From contig CAJVGD010000006.1 in the NCBI GenBank assembly GCA_910890315.1, positions 1,674,001-1,738,000 of the forward strand: a DNA stretch of 64,000 nt, given 5' to 3'. Position numbers and translations under genes: made by a program. Positions 39,796-51,630 of this stretch are shown here, one piece after another. The first letter of the stretch is position 1. Every line of letters starts with the position of its first letter. The notes below the pieces were generated by a model that searched no databases, was not told the DNA's origin, and saw only the letters and a program-made list of their open reading frames with translations. The DNA is from Serendipita indica DSM 11827 (lineage: Eukaryota > Basidiomycota > Agaricomycetes > Sebacinales > Serendipitaceae).

Positions 39796-40728
39796 ATGTC
39801 TGGCCTCTGCGTGGCATGCTGTTCTACTCTTCGAAAAGGCACTCAAGGCTCATACACGACAACATGCTGCAATAAAATAATATGCGAGTCGTGTCTCAAG
39901 GCCAACCCAAGACTCAAAGAGTATTCTCCTTGTCTCGCCTGTGGCGGCGGGGTTCAAGTCGTCGGGTCCAGCAGCAGAAACACGGGATCCTATAAGAGTC
40001 CGCGGATTGAGCAGTTTGAGCGCGAGGCGAATACGTTTGTGGTTGGAGGAGACTCCGATGATGATGACCAAGAGTCGCCTGAGCATCGGCTAGACGGTCC
40101 CAGTACAGTGACTGATGTAGAAATGCACTCAAAAGAGGAGGAAAAGGAGGAATCCCCTCCACAGACGAATCAATCGGAGCAAGGCGGTCCCAGAAAGTAC
40201 TGGTTACAGAAGCAAGACACCCTTCAAGGCATCGCTCTGAAATACAAACTAAACGTGGGTTGCTACCATAGAGATTGAACACGACTCATGATATTGGTTC
40301 AGAGCCGCGAAATATGCACGCTGAATGGACTGCCTCCATCAACTCTTTCGACGACCCCTCACCTCCTACACACCCGCCCTTTCATTCTACTTCCGCAGAC
40401 TGATAAGCAAATACCACCGCCGCCACCAGACGCTGAAGCGCGAGGAGAATCGAAAGCGGGAGCGTGCGGCGAAACAATTCCAGTTCGTAACCAAAGAAAT
40501 AGACTGGGGCATCGCCAAGGCTTACGTTGCCATTTCGGAGGTGAACGATACGGACCACGATATGCCATGAAACGAAAGGAGATGGGGCAACCAGTTGCGG
40601 GAACATCGAGTACGGGAAAGGCCAGTGGCGCCGTCGATTTATATATGGATGATGAAGAATGGGAAAGGGAGCAGCTTAAAGCAGGGCTCAAACCCCGAAT
40701 TCGACCCATTCCTTTCTTCAAGGGCTAG
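39796..40728 (+). CDS. Intracellular zinc-finger/LysM protein, with two apparent frame shifts
   Basis: Resembles eukaryotic cytosolic LysM proteins. ATG 39796 opens a Cys-rich N-terminus (CVACC, CCNKIICESC, CLACGG), likely a zinc-binding module. An acidic linker leads to a single LysM: KYWLQKQDTLQGIALKYKLN joined across intron 40255-40302 to SREICTLNGLPPSTLS and RPFILLP. The conserved region after LysM (KRERAAKQFQFVTKEIDWGI) lies in another frame (about 40440-40550), and the C-terminus (AMKRKEMGQ, AVDLYMDDEEWEREQ) returns to the first frame. No intron explains the first shift. The result is two opposite one-base offsets about 110 bp apart: either sequence errors or a damaged gene. No signal peptide. 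Confidence 0.75.
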
Positions 40729-40869
40729 GCAGCCCCTTGGTGTATGTTTGTATCTTTATCATAAGAACTGCTATAGAAACACGAAGGGCATTTCGTTTTG
40801 TATGTCGCTAGATCCCGGCTGTGGGACCTTCGAAGTACAGGTAGTCCGCCACTTCGACTCTTCTCTATC

Positions 40870-43660
40870 ATGAGTCACGTCCCTTTGGCGGCAGTTTTCA
40901 GCCAAGATGACCTTGATCAACTAGAAAAAACCGAAAAGCGTCTGGAAATTACAGCCAGCGACTCGACACCACTCCTTCGACTACTTAAAGTCTCATCTGA
41001 GGATGGCTACGACCTCATCTGTGTTCCACTGGCAAATGAGACGTGGAAATCGCGATGGAAAAAGATGTGTCTAACTGATGGAGAGAAACAGAGCGAAGAG
41101 GTTGAGCGACTGGCCGAGGACTGGCGAGCCTCTGAAGGACCTTTTCTTCGCGAAGAGATGAACATCACCCGATTAGGTACTTCAATTCTCAAAACACATG
41201 CCACCGCTTAAGAACATTATAGATGAGGCCATGGGAACCATCGGTATGGTGTCAGACTGGCTCGAGTTGGACTCGCCTGACGATGGCCTTCGCTATGACT
41301 CTGAAATTGTAAGTAACAAGAGATGATATGGGCCCAGACTTAACGTACTTCAGGCACTTAAGCAGGAGTTGTCGTATGCTGCGTACTTGAGCCTTCAAGC
41401 AGTCATACTGCCGCCCCCACGAAATCGTCAGAACGTGGCCGACTATGGAAGAGCAGTTAGTGCGTGCTTGAACTCGACGTCATCATATACGCAGATCTCT
41501 ATACGAATACCCATATATGACCCACGTTCCGCATCACGAAACTCGATTGCCGAAGAGACGATCCCAGAGGACATGCCACTTAGCGTGAATGCGCGTGCCC
41601 CGGATGGCGATCTCAGTACCACATGGGAGATGTGGGACGTTATCCGCTCGATATGCGGTTATAATCCAAGGCTATCCCTTAGTGAGGTTCCAACCACGGT
41701 TACCACTGACTGGTGTTATTAAAATCATATCTAGCTCTTGATCTATCGCTTCCACTTCCTTTATCATCGGGTGTTCTTTCTCGTTGGTCCACAGAACCTT
41801 GCCATCACATCTTACTTCCATCCACGTCTTTTATATCCAATGCGAAAGGTTACCCGGTCCTCACAAAGGCGACGCAAAACTTTCTCCGAAAGTGCTTCAA
41901 GCACCACCCTACTATTCTATTGTCGCGCACTAGAACACGGGTACATCAGAGTGGCGGTCACATGGCATACGCGCAGTATGTCCGACATCTTGAACGGACA
42001 GCACCGGAACTTGTAGCCGCTGACCAACCGGGAACATTGGAAAACTTTGCAAAAGGGTATTGGGACTATCTTCAGGCCCCTCTCCAGGTTCGTTGACATG
42101 TACAGGAGAACAGCCGGACTGATTCAGGTAGCCATTGATGGACAACCTTGGAAGTGGGACATATGATACATTTGAGAGAGATCCAGTCAAGTACGAGAGA
42201 TATGAAGAGGTACGAACCTTTCATGATCAACGCCATGACTGAACCGTGTAGGCGGTCTTTCTCGCTCTCTCAGATAGGAGTCCAACATCTCGAACGTGGG
42301 TGCCTATTTAGTTCGTTGCGTTGTACCTAACCAGTATCAGTGTAATCTGCGTCGTTGGGGCTGGTCGGGGTCCTATTGTTACCCGGTGTCTAGCCGCACT
42401 TGACAGAAGTAAAAGGGACGGTCTTGTCTATGCCGTGGAGAAGAATCCGAATGCATTCGTCACGTGAGTCGCGGCTCATGAGATTGGATCATATTGATGA
42501 CTCCGGAAGGTTACAAGAACAGAAAGTACATTGGAAGGACAGAGTCCTACTTATCTACGGAGACATGAGACGGATTCAGGTCCCAGAGCCAGTTGATATC
42601 CTTGTCAGTGAGCTCCTCGGGTCCTTTGGTGACAACGAGGCAAGCCCAGAGTGTTTGGACGGTGCCATGAGATTTCTAGCGCGTGAGTTGCATAACATTG
42701 TCTCCTTTCACAAACTGAACCACATGTACAGCGGATGGTATATCCATTCCCTCATCCTATACCGCATATCTCTCTCCCATCTCATCGCCAAAGCTTCATA
42801 ACGAGGTTTTACAAAATTCAAGCAAGAGTAGCGCGGAGACGCCGTATGTAGTCATGTTCCAGGCTGTCAACACTCTCAGCGGTGACGGCGGTGGTCTCCG
42901 TGGAGTTTGTGGGACAAAGATTCAGGAGTGTTGGACGTTCGAGCATCCAAGAAGGGAGGCAGTTCTCAATGAGCAAGGTACATCTGATGCAATGAAAACA
43001 CATCCATTAATGTCACATAGGCCTTCCAATCACGAACACTCATAACACTCGGAGTGCGAAGCTCAACTTTCATATTCCTAATGCGGGGATCCTACACGGT
43101 TTAGCCGGATATTTCGAAGCTGTTTTGTACCGCGACGTCGGACTGAGCATTCATCCCGAGAGTCAGCCGTACATCTCACCGAATATGCTAAGCTGGTTTC
43201 CACTCTTCTTTCCACTCAAGGTATCCCTGTCCGTGGTGCCAACCTCATCCTTTCTGATCACGTACAGGATCCCTTGTATCTACCCAGCAACTCGGAGCTG
43301 ACTGTTTCTATCTGGAGACTCACTGGGAGGTCAAAGATCTGGTACGAGTGGTACGCCGAATCATTCTTGCCTGTTCTCAGCCCACCGCCTCCCCTTCGAC
43401 CGCTCACTCCACGCGAGCCGGACGGCCCGTCGCATCAAAAGACGATGAGTACACCAACTGCAAAGCTTCTCTCTGTGAATCTTCCCAGTCCTCTAGTCTC
43501 AGCGCTTGCAAGTCCGACAGGCATCCTTGGGACAATCGACACAAGCGAAGGAGGTCTCAGAATGGGTGGTGGAACGGACATTGCAGCTGGCACGGTCATT
43601 AAAATTGGGCAGACTGCGCTCCACAACCCCGAGGGACGAGGTAGCTGGACTGGGTTGTAG
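40870..43660 (+). CDS. PRMT5: Type II protein arginine methyltransferase PRMT5 (Skb1/Hsl7)
   Basis: Symmetric dimethylation of arginine in histones and splicing proteins. Eleven exons (40870-41176, 41223-41308, 41354-41681, 41735-42087, 42132-42209, 42252-42295, 42341-42463, 42510-42682, 42732-42977, 43021-43220, 43268-43660) join in phase into 776 residues. The TIM-barrel half precedes [18 protein letters not shown], which holds the PRMT5-type Phe. SAM motif I is [10 protein letters not shown] and post-I is YAVEKNP. The double-E loop is [11 protein letters not shown], and the beta-barrel part includes [20 protein letters not shown] and [10 protein letters not shown]. The C-terminal Pro-rich tail after YEWYAESF is longer than usual. 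Only 208 bp separate it from the next gene. Confidence 0.94.
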
Positions 43661-43878
43661 ACTCTGGCATCCTCTGGTAACAAGACCATTCCTTGTTGCT
43701 ACATTTGAACAGTATATGTGACTGCCACTTGAAATATCACGCCTCGACTTAAGTCGCCGATTTTCCCAGACTTTTGAGAATTCACCGAGGTTCGCGTCAT
43801 AGGTTATTGGCGTTGCCCAAGAGTGGTGACTGCTTCTTATACCTCTATTTTGCACCACGCAGAGGAAATTCACGAAAG

Positions 43879-46800
43879 ATGAGCGTCGAGCTCAAAGACG
43901 GAGACGAATACTCTCATCGTCCAACTGCGACCCAGCCTGCAGTGGCGCATGACCAGGCAAACGAGGCCAAGGAAGACACCGCACGTGTGCAGAAAGAGCC
44001 AACCGAGAATGGAGAGACGCAAGAAGCTTCCAGTGGATTATCAGAGGAGAATATGAATATACAGCACCCAGAAGTCGTCGAGCAGAGAGTTGCAGACGCC
44101 GAAGGGAAGGTGGTTGACAGGGATAAACCCGAGAAGGAGAATAAAAATCGTATGGTAGGCTATATCAGTGGATTTCTCAACAATCTCTGATCGGATATCT
44201 GCAGCCAGCGGCAATCGACGGGTTGACCACTAATCACTCAGATGAAGATACGAGTGACTCTCAACCAGCAATGCTGGAGGCTCAGAGTGCCGAAGTAGCT
44301 GAAGAGCCTTCAGCTCCTTTGACCACGCAGGTCGTAAGACCGCAATCGCCGGCTAAGGAGGAAGAAAGTGATACGCTTGGAGAACGATTCCATATGGGGT
44401 TAAACACCAGCATTGACGAGTCTATAGAAGCTCCCAATCATTCAGATGGAGTCATTGCTCTCGTCGGAGGCAGTCAGCTCGAGTCACCGTCCAGGGAAAG
44501 CGAAAAGCTCCTTCATGAAGTAGAAACGGAGTCAACCGAAGATAAAATCTTGGAGGAGAACGAACTTATTAACACAAGACTCGCGCTCGGCCTTGAGCAC
44601 CCTCCTCACATAGAACTACCGGCAGAAGTGTTGAGCGATCCCCAAGCATCATACCTATTCCACCGTCCACCTCAGAATCCTTGGAGGATTTAAGGGAAGT
44701 ATCTGATGGCGTTCAAGAATGGGATGATTCAACCCCGACAAAGGAGCAAGGCGATCCTTTACAGACGGTTGGTTCTGGAATCTCGTCAGCAGATATACCG
44801 TTAAATGAGCGAGAGCTACCAGCTGAAGAAGATGAAGCGAGTATGCTCAATGCGCGTCTTGAACTGGGATTGGAGCCCCCTGTTCATGCTCATATTCCTG
44901 CGGACTCTCTGGAGAAATCGGCTAGTGTGATCACAATTCCGGCATCCACGCCCCGGATCGATGACTTTGTCTCCGAAGATACAACACCAGAACTCGAGAC
45001 TTCGGAACCAGGCAATAGTCGAGACCGTACCCCTTACTGAGGAGAGCCTTCAGATCCAGGATCAGGACAGCGAGGAGATGTTTGAGACCAGGCTCGAGAT
45101 TGGACTGGATTATCCAGTACAAATTGACACGTCAAATAAGGAATTTGACCCAACAGTCAGCAACGTCACGATACCCCCATCTACACCACACAACCTGGAT
45201 GACATTCAACCAGATCTAGAATTTCAAGACCAGGTACCGCTGAGCCAACCCGACATCGCTACGCCACCACTTCTCCGACGTTTCCGCGCCAATCAAGGAG
45301 TTAAAGGAGGAGAATCTTCCAATTGAAGATGACGAGGAAGCGCTCCTCGAGAGGCGGCTCGAGCTAGCTATAGGATCGCCGGAAGGTGTGGTAGAGTCCA
45401 TCACTCTCCCCACGGTCACGGAGAGTGCAGTGACACTACCTTCATCGACACCACCTGCAGAGGTTTCTGAAAGCAACTTCGCGGCTGTACAGGAGTCGAG
45501 TAGAAGGGTACTATCAACATCTCTGCCCGAGGACGAGGCTGATGTAGATGCTGCGTCCTTGTGCGAGCAGACACCTGCTACAGACGAGGATGGAAACCTC
45601 ATAGAAGATATTACACCTCAAGTTCGTTCCGAGGCACCCAAGGGAACATTTACTCACATCCCGTCCCTCGAAGGTGCGACCCTTGTTCCCCTTCAGTCAC
45701 TCGACGACCAAGAGCTCGAACCCCAGGCGGATCCAAAAGGCATCAAATCCCAAACATCGCTTTCATCATATGACATTTCGGGACATACGGTGTCGCTGGA
45801 GGAGACCAATCTACCAGCAGAGGATACCGAACAAGAACTTCTGGCCAGGAGACTTGAGCTGGGACCAAGCGCACCAGTCGGGGCTGAAGTTGTATCTGTC
45901 CCCTTGGAAAAAACTGCTAGAGTCACAGCCCTGCCACCAACGCTGCAAGCAATAGAAGTCATCTCAGAGGGCACGGGTGTTACTTCTGCAGGCGAGGAGC
46001 GGGAAGCAATACACCAGACGTATGTCACCCAGGCTGGATATTCGGGAGACCACTCGGGCCAGAAGCTTCCTCAGACACCAGAAGAGATCCTGCGCCTCAG
46101 GGGACCCATTGCCCTCGCATCAGGATCGGATAAACGAAGATTCTGGCTCGCCCGTCAGACCCTCGCTCAACGCTCCTGGGAGCGATGCTGTCGCCGAATC
46201 AACTGCAACCGTCAAACCTTCAGCTCGGCCCGAGGTGGACAACGAGGTGGACAGGCCAGTGATACGGGTGGTGGGGTTCGAAGGGGATACAGTTGAAACA
46301 TCGGGCAGGCCTGCATCACCGTTACCACTGGGACAAACCTCGCGAGAAGCATTTGTATTCGATACGCCAGATGGGTCAGATCACTACCAAGGTTTTCCGC
46401 CTGCAAACATTACTACCTCTGAGCACGTGGATACTACGGCACCGGAAATTACTGTCTTGCAGGTTGAGGACTCGCCACCTCCCCGGATCGTCAGCTCCGT
46501 GCCGAAGGATGGAATAACCCAGTTGATACCTGTCAGAATTCACAATTCTGATTCGGACACGCAGTTGCGACCAGAAGCTCAGCGAATGCTCAGTACTACA
46601 CCTGAAGCGCCTACTAGTCCTCGCTCCGAGACGTTCGACGAAACGGATGAGTATAAACAACAGAACATACCGATTGTTCGACCAAAGGAGGTGGAACCTC
46701 CGCTGCCTGATACACCAGGGCCTCAAATACCCTCTGTCAATTTGGAGGTGCCGCTGGTCGAAGTGACGAGCTCGAAGGATGAGCGAATGGGTTTTGTGGA

Positions 46801-47519
46801 TGATGCTCGGTCAGAGCGATCCGTGGCTACAAGCGTCGCACCGATAGCGCCTAACAGCCCACGATTCATCAGCCCGATACCCACTCCATCTTTGGATTCC
46901 ACTCAATTCATGCTGGGAGAGGTAGGAGCCTAACTATTTTTATTCATACTCTTATTGGTTATGGCAGAGTGGCTTGAGCCAGACAGGGATATCCGACACA
47001 AACAGGAAGACAAGTCTTATGGAGGATCCTGTTCAAATGCAACGGGAAACCGAAGATCCAATCGCCGAGTTGGCGCCTAATCTCAAAGGTTAGTCCCTGT
47101 AATTCAAGCGTCCCCAGGCTTACAGGTCCATTGCAGACGCATTGAACAGTCCAATCGAGCCAAATACAACTTTCAAGCTTGATATGTCAGCGTCGTTCTT
47201 CCCCTTGAGCATTTTACTTAGTCCATATAGGCAGCCGCAGTTGGCCCCTGTAGCAGAAGATGGCATGGTTGATGCGAATGCTACAGTATCAAGTAGGCCC
47301 GCACGTCCACGACATACATCGTCACCCTCTACTTGGTCCGTCAATAGGTCATCTGGATGGTTCCAATCGGGCAGTCATGCTAAGGACGCTGGACGACCAT
47401 CCCTAGAGATTGCTTCGGGAGAGTTTAGTCGTCCTCTGCGCTCAGCCCCTCCAGAATACCCGCCAGAAGTCGGCGTAGGATCCAAGGGCAAAGATGATGG
47501 CCGATGCGTTATTTTCTAA
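43879..47519 (+). CDS. Disordered internally repeated protein ending in a CaaX box
   Basis: Family not recognised. ATG 43879 starts an acidic Glu/Pro/Ser/Thr-rich protein. A degenerate unit recurs, core RLELGL followed by PV and, about 20 residues on, IPxSTP: near 44565 (NTRLALGLEHP), 44840 (NARLELGLEPPV), 45078 (ETRLEIGLDYPV), 45345 (ERRLELAIGSP) and 45840 (ARRLELGPSAPV). The C-terminal exons (after introns near 46922-46968 and 47090-47138) end GKDDGRCVIF, a CaaX motif for prenylation, so membrane anchoring is likely. An intron at about 45233-45298 fits. Frame changes near 44630, 45015 and 46125 have no intron explanation; each looks like a one-base indel inside otherwise repeat-conserved text. 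Interpretation of function is open. Confidence 0.72.
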
Positions 47520-47721
47520 CGACACCACCGTATGCGTTCGGTATATGCCAGCACTGATTTTCTTGTATCATACAATATTGAACCTAGCATTTTTGTTTCT
47601 TGCTCTGAGAGCTCCGGCAAAGCTTAGACCGGTCGAACTTGAACCCGCCCTCGTCTGCGAAGAAGACTCGGGATTCCTACAACTATCACAAATTAGCCCT
47701 TATTAAAACCTTCTAGACGCT

Positions 47722-48427
47722 ATGTCTGTCGAAAATTTACAGGAGAAGGCTCGTTCGATTGTGGGCTCGGCGACCCAGGAGGAAAAGGAGATTATCTTTA
47801 TATGGATGCAAGTTCTACAAGAGAAATTCGCAGGGGATATCCTTCGCCAAGTCGTTCCAAAGCGATTCGACGTTGAACGAAGCAAGAACGGGAGCAAGAA
47901 GGATTCCGGGACGCTTGTTTGTGAAATTACAGTAACCGAAGGTACGCTTATACTCACCTCGTATTCAATACAAGTGTTTATCCTTCTTCAGAAATGAGTA
48001 ATGGATATCACAATATGCACGGCGGCTGCAGTGCTTATCTTGTCGATTTGCAAGTGCTCAACCCGGTCCGAATACGATTTACTGACTCTCCATAGATGCA
48101 CCTCTCTGCTATTATCCGCCTTCATGCGGTCTCACGTTTCGTTGAATCTGAACGTGGATTACCACTTGCCTGTCCCTGTGTAAGTCCCCTCGTACACTCA
48201 AATGGCATCGCTTGAAGATTCCCCAGAGGGACAACGATTGAGATAGTTTCGACGACTCGAGCGCTGGGTAAGAGAGTGCTTTCCACGAGGTGTGAGGTGT
48301 GTACTAGTCGTTGCCATTGGAGTAAAACTGATGTGAGCTGTAGTTTATTCACAAGGAGAAGCGCACTCTTCTCGTCTCGGGGTCCCATCTCAAGATGCCT
48401 CCATCGGAAACCCCTGCTAAGCTATGA
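47722..48427 (+). CDS. Hotdog-fold acyl-CoA thioesterase (ACOT13/PaaI-like)
   Basis: Hydrolyses acyl-CoA thioesters; mitochondrial or cytosolic. Exons 47722-47941, 47992-48049, 48096-48179, 48218-48296 and 48344-48427 join in phase into 174 residues. The hotdog signature NGYHNMHGGCSAYLVDLCTS contains the HGG turn and the Asp-Leu helix typical of the family; LNLNVDYHLPVP and GTTIEIVSTTRALGKRVLST follow, and the end reads LLVSGSHLKMPP. Intron 2 (48050-48095) has a GC donor (TT|gcaagt), required for the frame. The N-terminal 70 residues are helical and more divergent. Confidence 0.86.
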
Positions 48428-48834
48428 GCGTCGAGCGGTTGTAGTGTCGTCGGACAATCCTTCTCGAATTTGTCATCATATCAAGTTCTTTATCGTATTT
48501 CCATTATACCTACTGACCATTCCGCGGATGAGTGCAATGAGGTGTGAGTCTAATGAGTACACCAGCAAGCTTATAATCAAATAGTAGCCCTCAGTGTTTG
48601 CAGTCGCTGGTTGACGTTGGATTTGTAACTGTCTTAAGGGTTCGGAGTTTGCATGTCCGCAGACTTGAAAGGATCCTATATCGGCAACTCGGGTTATGCA
48701 GCACAGATAATATATCTGTACTTGTCTAGATAGCAAACACGAATGGTCGAAGTGGATGCAAGGGTGTCGAGTGGGCTTTTGCAGAATACAAACCCCTCTC
48801 CCCCAAAAAGGCCATAGGACTGACCGAAGAAACT
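48428..48834. other. Convergent intergenic region
   Basis: 407 bp between the thioesterase and ATP20 3' ends. A 170-codon reverse open frame overlaps ATP20 in another frame and is not called. Nothing else seen. Confidence 0.4.
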
Positions 48835-49639
48835 CTACTTGAGCTTGTATCCGACAATACTCCTTCGACCAATCATTTCGCCAATATGGAAGATACCATA
48901 CGCCTCGAGAGCGTAGATTCCAACTTTTTTCCATCCTCCAGAGTCGATGAGCTGTCTCCACCATTGAAGAGAAGATGCCTGTTCCCAAATGGATCGATAG
49001 ACTTGGGTGATTTGCGAGAGCGAGGTAGGCGGGGCGAGCGACTCGCGAATGTAGACTTGCTTCAAAACTTCTCGAAGGACGGCAAAGTTGTAGAAGAGGG
49101 GTTCTTGGTATGCTATAAGGTAACAGATTTTTTTCAGTATTTGTCGTAGAGTGCCGTTTCGACGGAAGGTACTAACCACCGAGACGGCTCGTCACTTGAC
49201 CAGTGTATTCTCCACCATATTTCTTTGCTCCCTCCAGTGCCTTTCCAGCGAGAGCAGAGCCCTGTTCAAAAGCCTTGCCTGCTACGGCAGATCCTTGCTC
49301 ATAGGCCTACACGCAGCAACCACAACGTCAGCAAACAAGCCATAACAATCAATTTCGAATTTTAATAAATAATGAGGAGCAAAGACAGGCCAGCAAACCA
49401 GTGGTCGAAATTCGCTGGTCAGCGAGAATCATTCTCGTTGGCAAAAGACGAGGGAAAAGACGGAAACATCGACGGCGACATACCTTTTTCGCATACTCTG
49501 CAGCCTTCTCTGTCGCCTCGTTTGGCTTTGTAGGACCACTCGACGCAAACCGGCGGGTTGCCTGTGATTGTTGCCTGCCAATGTTCGCCTTGACGAGCTG
49601 AAGTCTTGACCGTGCGGTCGTTCTAGAGATCATGGACAT
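48835..49639 (-). CDS. ATP20: Mitochondrial F1Fo-ATP synthase subunit g
   Basis: Small inner-membrane subunit at the ATP synthase dimer interface, needed for dimers and cristae shape. ATG 49639 gives a basic presequence (MSMISRTTARSRLQLVKANI). Exons 49639-49484, 49306-49177 and 49112-48835 join into 187 residues. The second exon has Ala/Gly repeats (AYEQGSAVAGKAFEQGSALA) and KYGGEYTG. The third holds the conserved subunit g core: VLKQVYIRESLAPPTSL, VYRSIWEQASSLQWWRQLID, and YALEAYGIFHIGEMIGRR with its GxxxG-like helix end. Intron 1 is long for the region (177 bp). Confidence 0.88.
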
Positions 49640-49926
49640 GTCTTGTGCCTGCGCAGATGGAGGCTGTCCGTGGAGTGGATGTGATGGTTGGGTTCGAAAA
49701 GGTGAAATCACAAAGTCTCGACCAAAGTGGAGGTCAAGAGCACTGCTTATAAGAGGTACAAATGAAAAGTCGCAGAAGCGAAACTAGGATTAATAGTCTA
49801 CTAGTTATCGTCTACAAAAGAGTACCCGTTCCTGCCCAGAGGCATAGAACGAACAAGAGTCACGAATAAAATAAAACCAAACAACCCCGAGCACAGGTGT
49901 CTACATGCTCCAGAAGGTAAGTAGAT

Positions 49927-50671
49927 TTACTCCTCCTTTGGCTTTGGCTTGCCCTCGGCTGCGTCAATGCTAGCCTTGTCGGTGGCTGGGTTGGACGCTG
50001 CAAATGTGATGAGAATCAAATACTCTAATAGGTATAGTGGACAACTCACAGCCAAAAGACCAGGGGGCTGTTTGAACGGTCGCTTGAGGTCACCCTCGGC
50101 CGGCTTGTTGAAGATGTAGAGCGCAACTGGTTTAGCCTCGAGCAGGTTTTTGATTCCCATGAGACCCTGGATGAAGAGAGGCTGGGTGAACTTCATGTAA
50201 AAGTGCATGAATCCCATCATGGCGACTCCCATATATACTGCACGCAAAAGCTTGGATGTCTCCTCGAGATCATAATCCCGATTTGTAGTCACCACGAGTC
50301 CTCCGCTGTCTGGGTTGAGCGCATTCTTGGGCTCCACGTATTTGAGGACAGTAGTATCATTCTTCTTCTTAATCTGTCGAGGTGCAAATGAAAGGACGCG
50401 AACCACATGATTCAGAGAGATAGACAAGGCACGTCAAATGACGAGCACGAAAAACCCACGCAACGACCGCGTCAGCGATCCAACATATGCGAGGCAAACG
50501 TTTGAAGCGCACCTGAGCAGAGATATAGAGATATACAGCAATACATATCACCTGGGAGGCGATATAGCCGATGCGGACGTACATGAGGACCTGCGGGTCC
50601 TCGAAAGGAATTTTACGGGCGACTTGCATCGCACCCAGGGAGATGACGAGGTTTTGTACAGCTGGATTCAT
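49927..50671 (-). CDS. PHO88: PHO88/SND3 family ER membrane protein
   Basis: ER protein involved in SRP-independent (SND) targeting; named for effects on phosphate transport. ATG 50671 gives MNPAVQNLVISLGAMQVARK and a first membrane span (GYIASQVICIAVYLYISAQ). A 139-bp intron (50512-50374) precedes IKKKNDTTVLKYVEPKN, RDYDLEETSKLLRAVYMG, MGFMHFYMKFTQPLFIQGL and EAKPVALYIFNKPAEGDLKR. The frame stays open through a hydrophobic segment at about 50060-50005 that has intron-like ends (gtgagt ... tttgcag); excision would break the frame, so it is kept, with doubt. It ends KPKPKEE. Confidence 0.88.
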
Positions 50672-51630
50672 CCTGTAAGAGAGGAGAGGATTATGGCCGG
50701 GGTTTTTTTGGAGTCGTCGAGTCTGCCAACAAATTGCAGTCGGGGTCAAAGAGACGTGGCCAGCTTGGGACCCGCCTCGATACCCGAGGGCCATATGGAT
50801 ACACAAAATCTCACGATATCAACGGAATTACATGTAAAATTATACGTTGACTTTGTACAGAGCTAATGGGAATGTATCGGCTCGCCTATCGAAGTGTTTC
50901 TTCACGTCAGTATCGCGACTCAAGGACCCATTTCTCTATTTGTTTATTAAGCGCACTGTTTCTACAACGAGTCCACCTTGATGCCGAGGACCTCAAGGAA
51001 TACTTCTACTACGAACCCGGGATCATCTGCGCTGTGCTCTGTCAATCAATCTCCAGCGCGAGCAGAACGACTGCATCTCCATCCTTAATCATCAGAACTT
51101 TGAAAAGTTTGGTAGAAATTCTACAAGTTTTTGCAAACCTGTGCCAGTTTATTGACGCGTGGGAATCAACCTCGACCTCTGGAAGAGACCTATCACCGAC
51201 ATGAACAAAATGCCCAAATCTTAATACCTGAACGTTGTTAAACTGTCTCTCATGTTTAGATTTCAAGAGACAAATGGTTGCACACCGATTGATTCCGAAA
51301 TGACCAAAGGGGAGCAGGAGCAACGGAGCAACGTCAATGAGGAGCTGAAATGAGATGTCGGTATTGATTCATAGTATCTAGTGGGGTTTATTCATCCGTA
51401 TCATGTGTTGGAACACGGAATCATCCCAAGAGTCGATGGTACCTTCGACATTGGGTCCCACCACCCGAGTGCTCAATACACCTGGATGAATGCAGTGGTA
51501 GCAATACGAATGATAACTACTTCATCTTTGCAGCAAGGCGCAATTGGTTGTTTCGTTGTAGCGCTTCTGTTTTTTTACACAATGCACAAAGGCAAGCAAG
51601 ACTTGATCACCACCACGTCCACAGTTGAAG
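50672..51630. other. Intergenic region between PHO88 and the DUF4419 pair
   Basis: 959 bp with several short open frames lacking family support, including one of 93 codons at 51381-51662 that runs into the first DUF4419 block in a different frame. Nothing further recognised. Confidence 0.35.

Noticed and set aside
46955-47030. tRNA-like text (GCAGAGTGGCTTGAGCC)
   Set aside because: It spans an inferred intron-exon join of the CaaX repeat gene; no paired acceptor stem or anticodon arm could be drawn.
48476-48988. 170-codon minus-strand open frame next to ATP20
   Set aside because: Overlaps the ATP20 last exon in another frame; the subunit g motifs are in the other frame.
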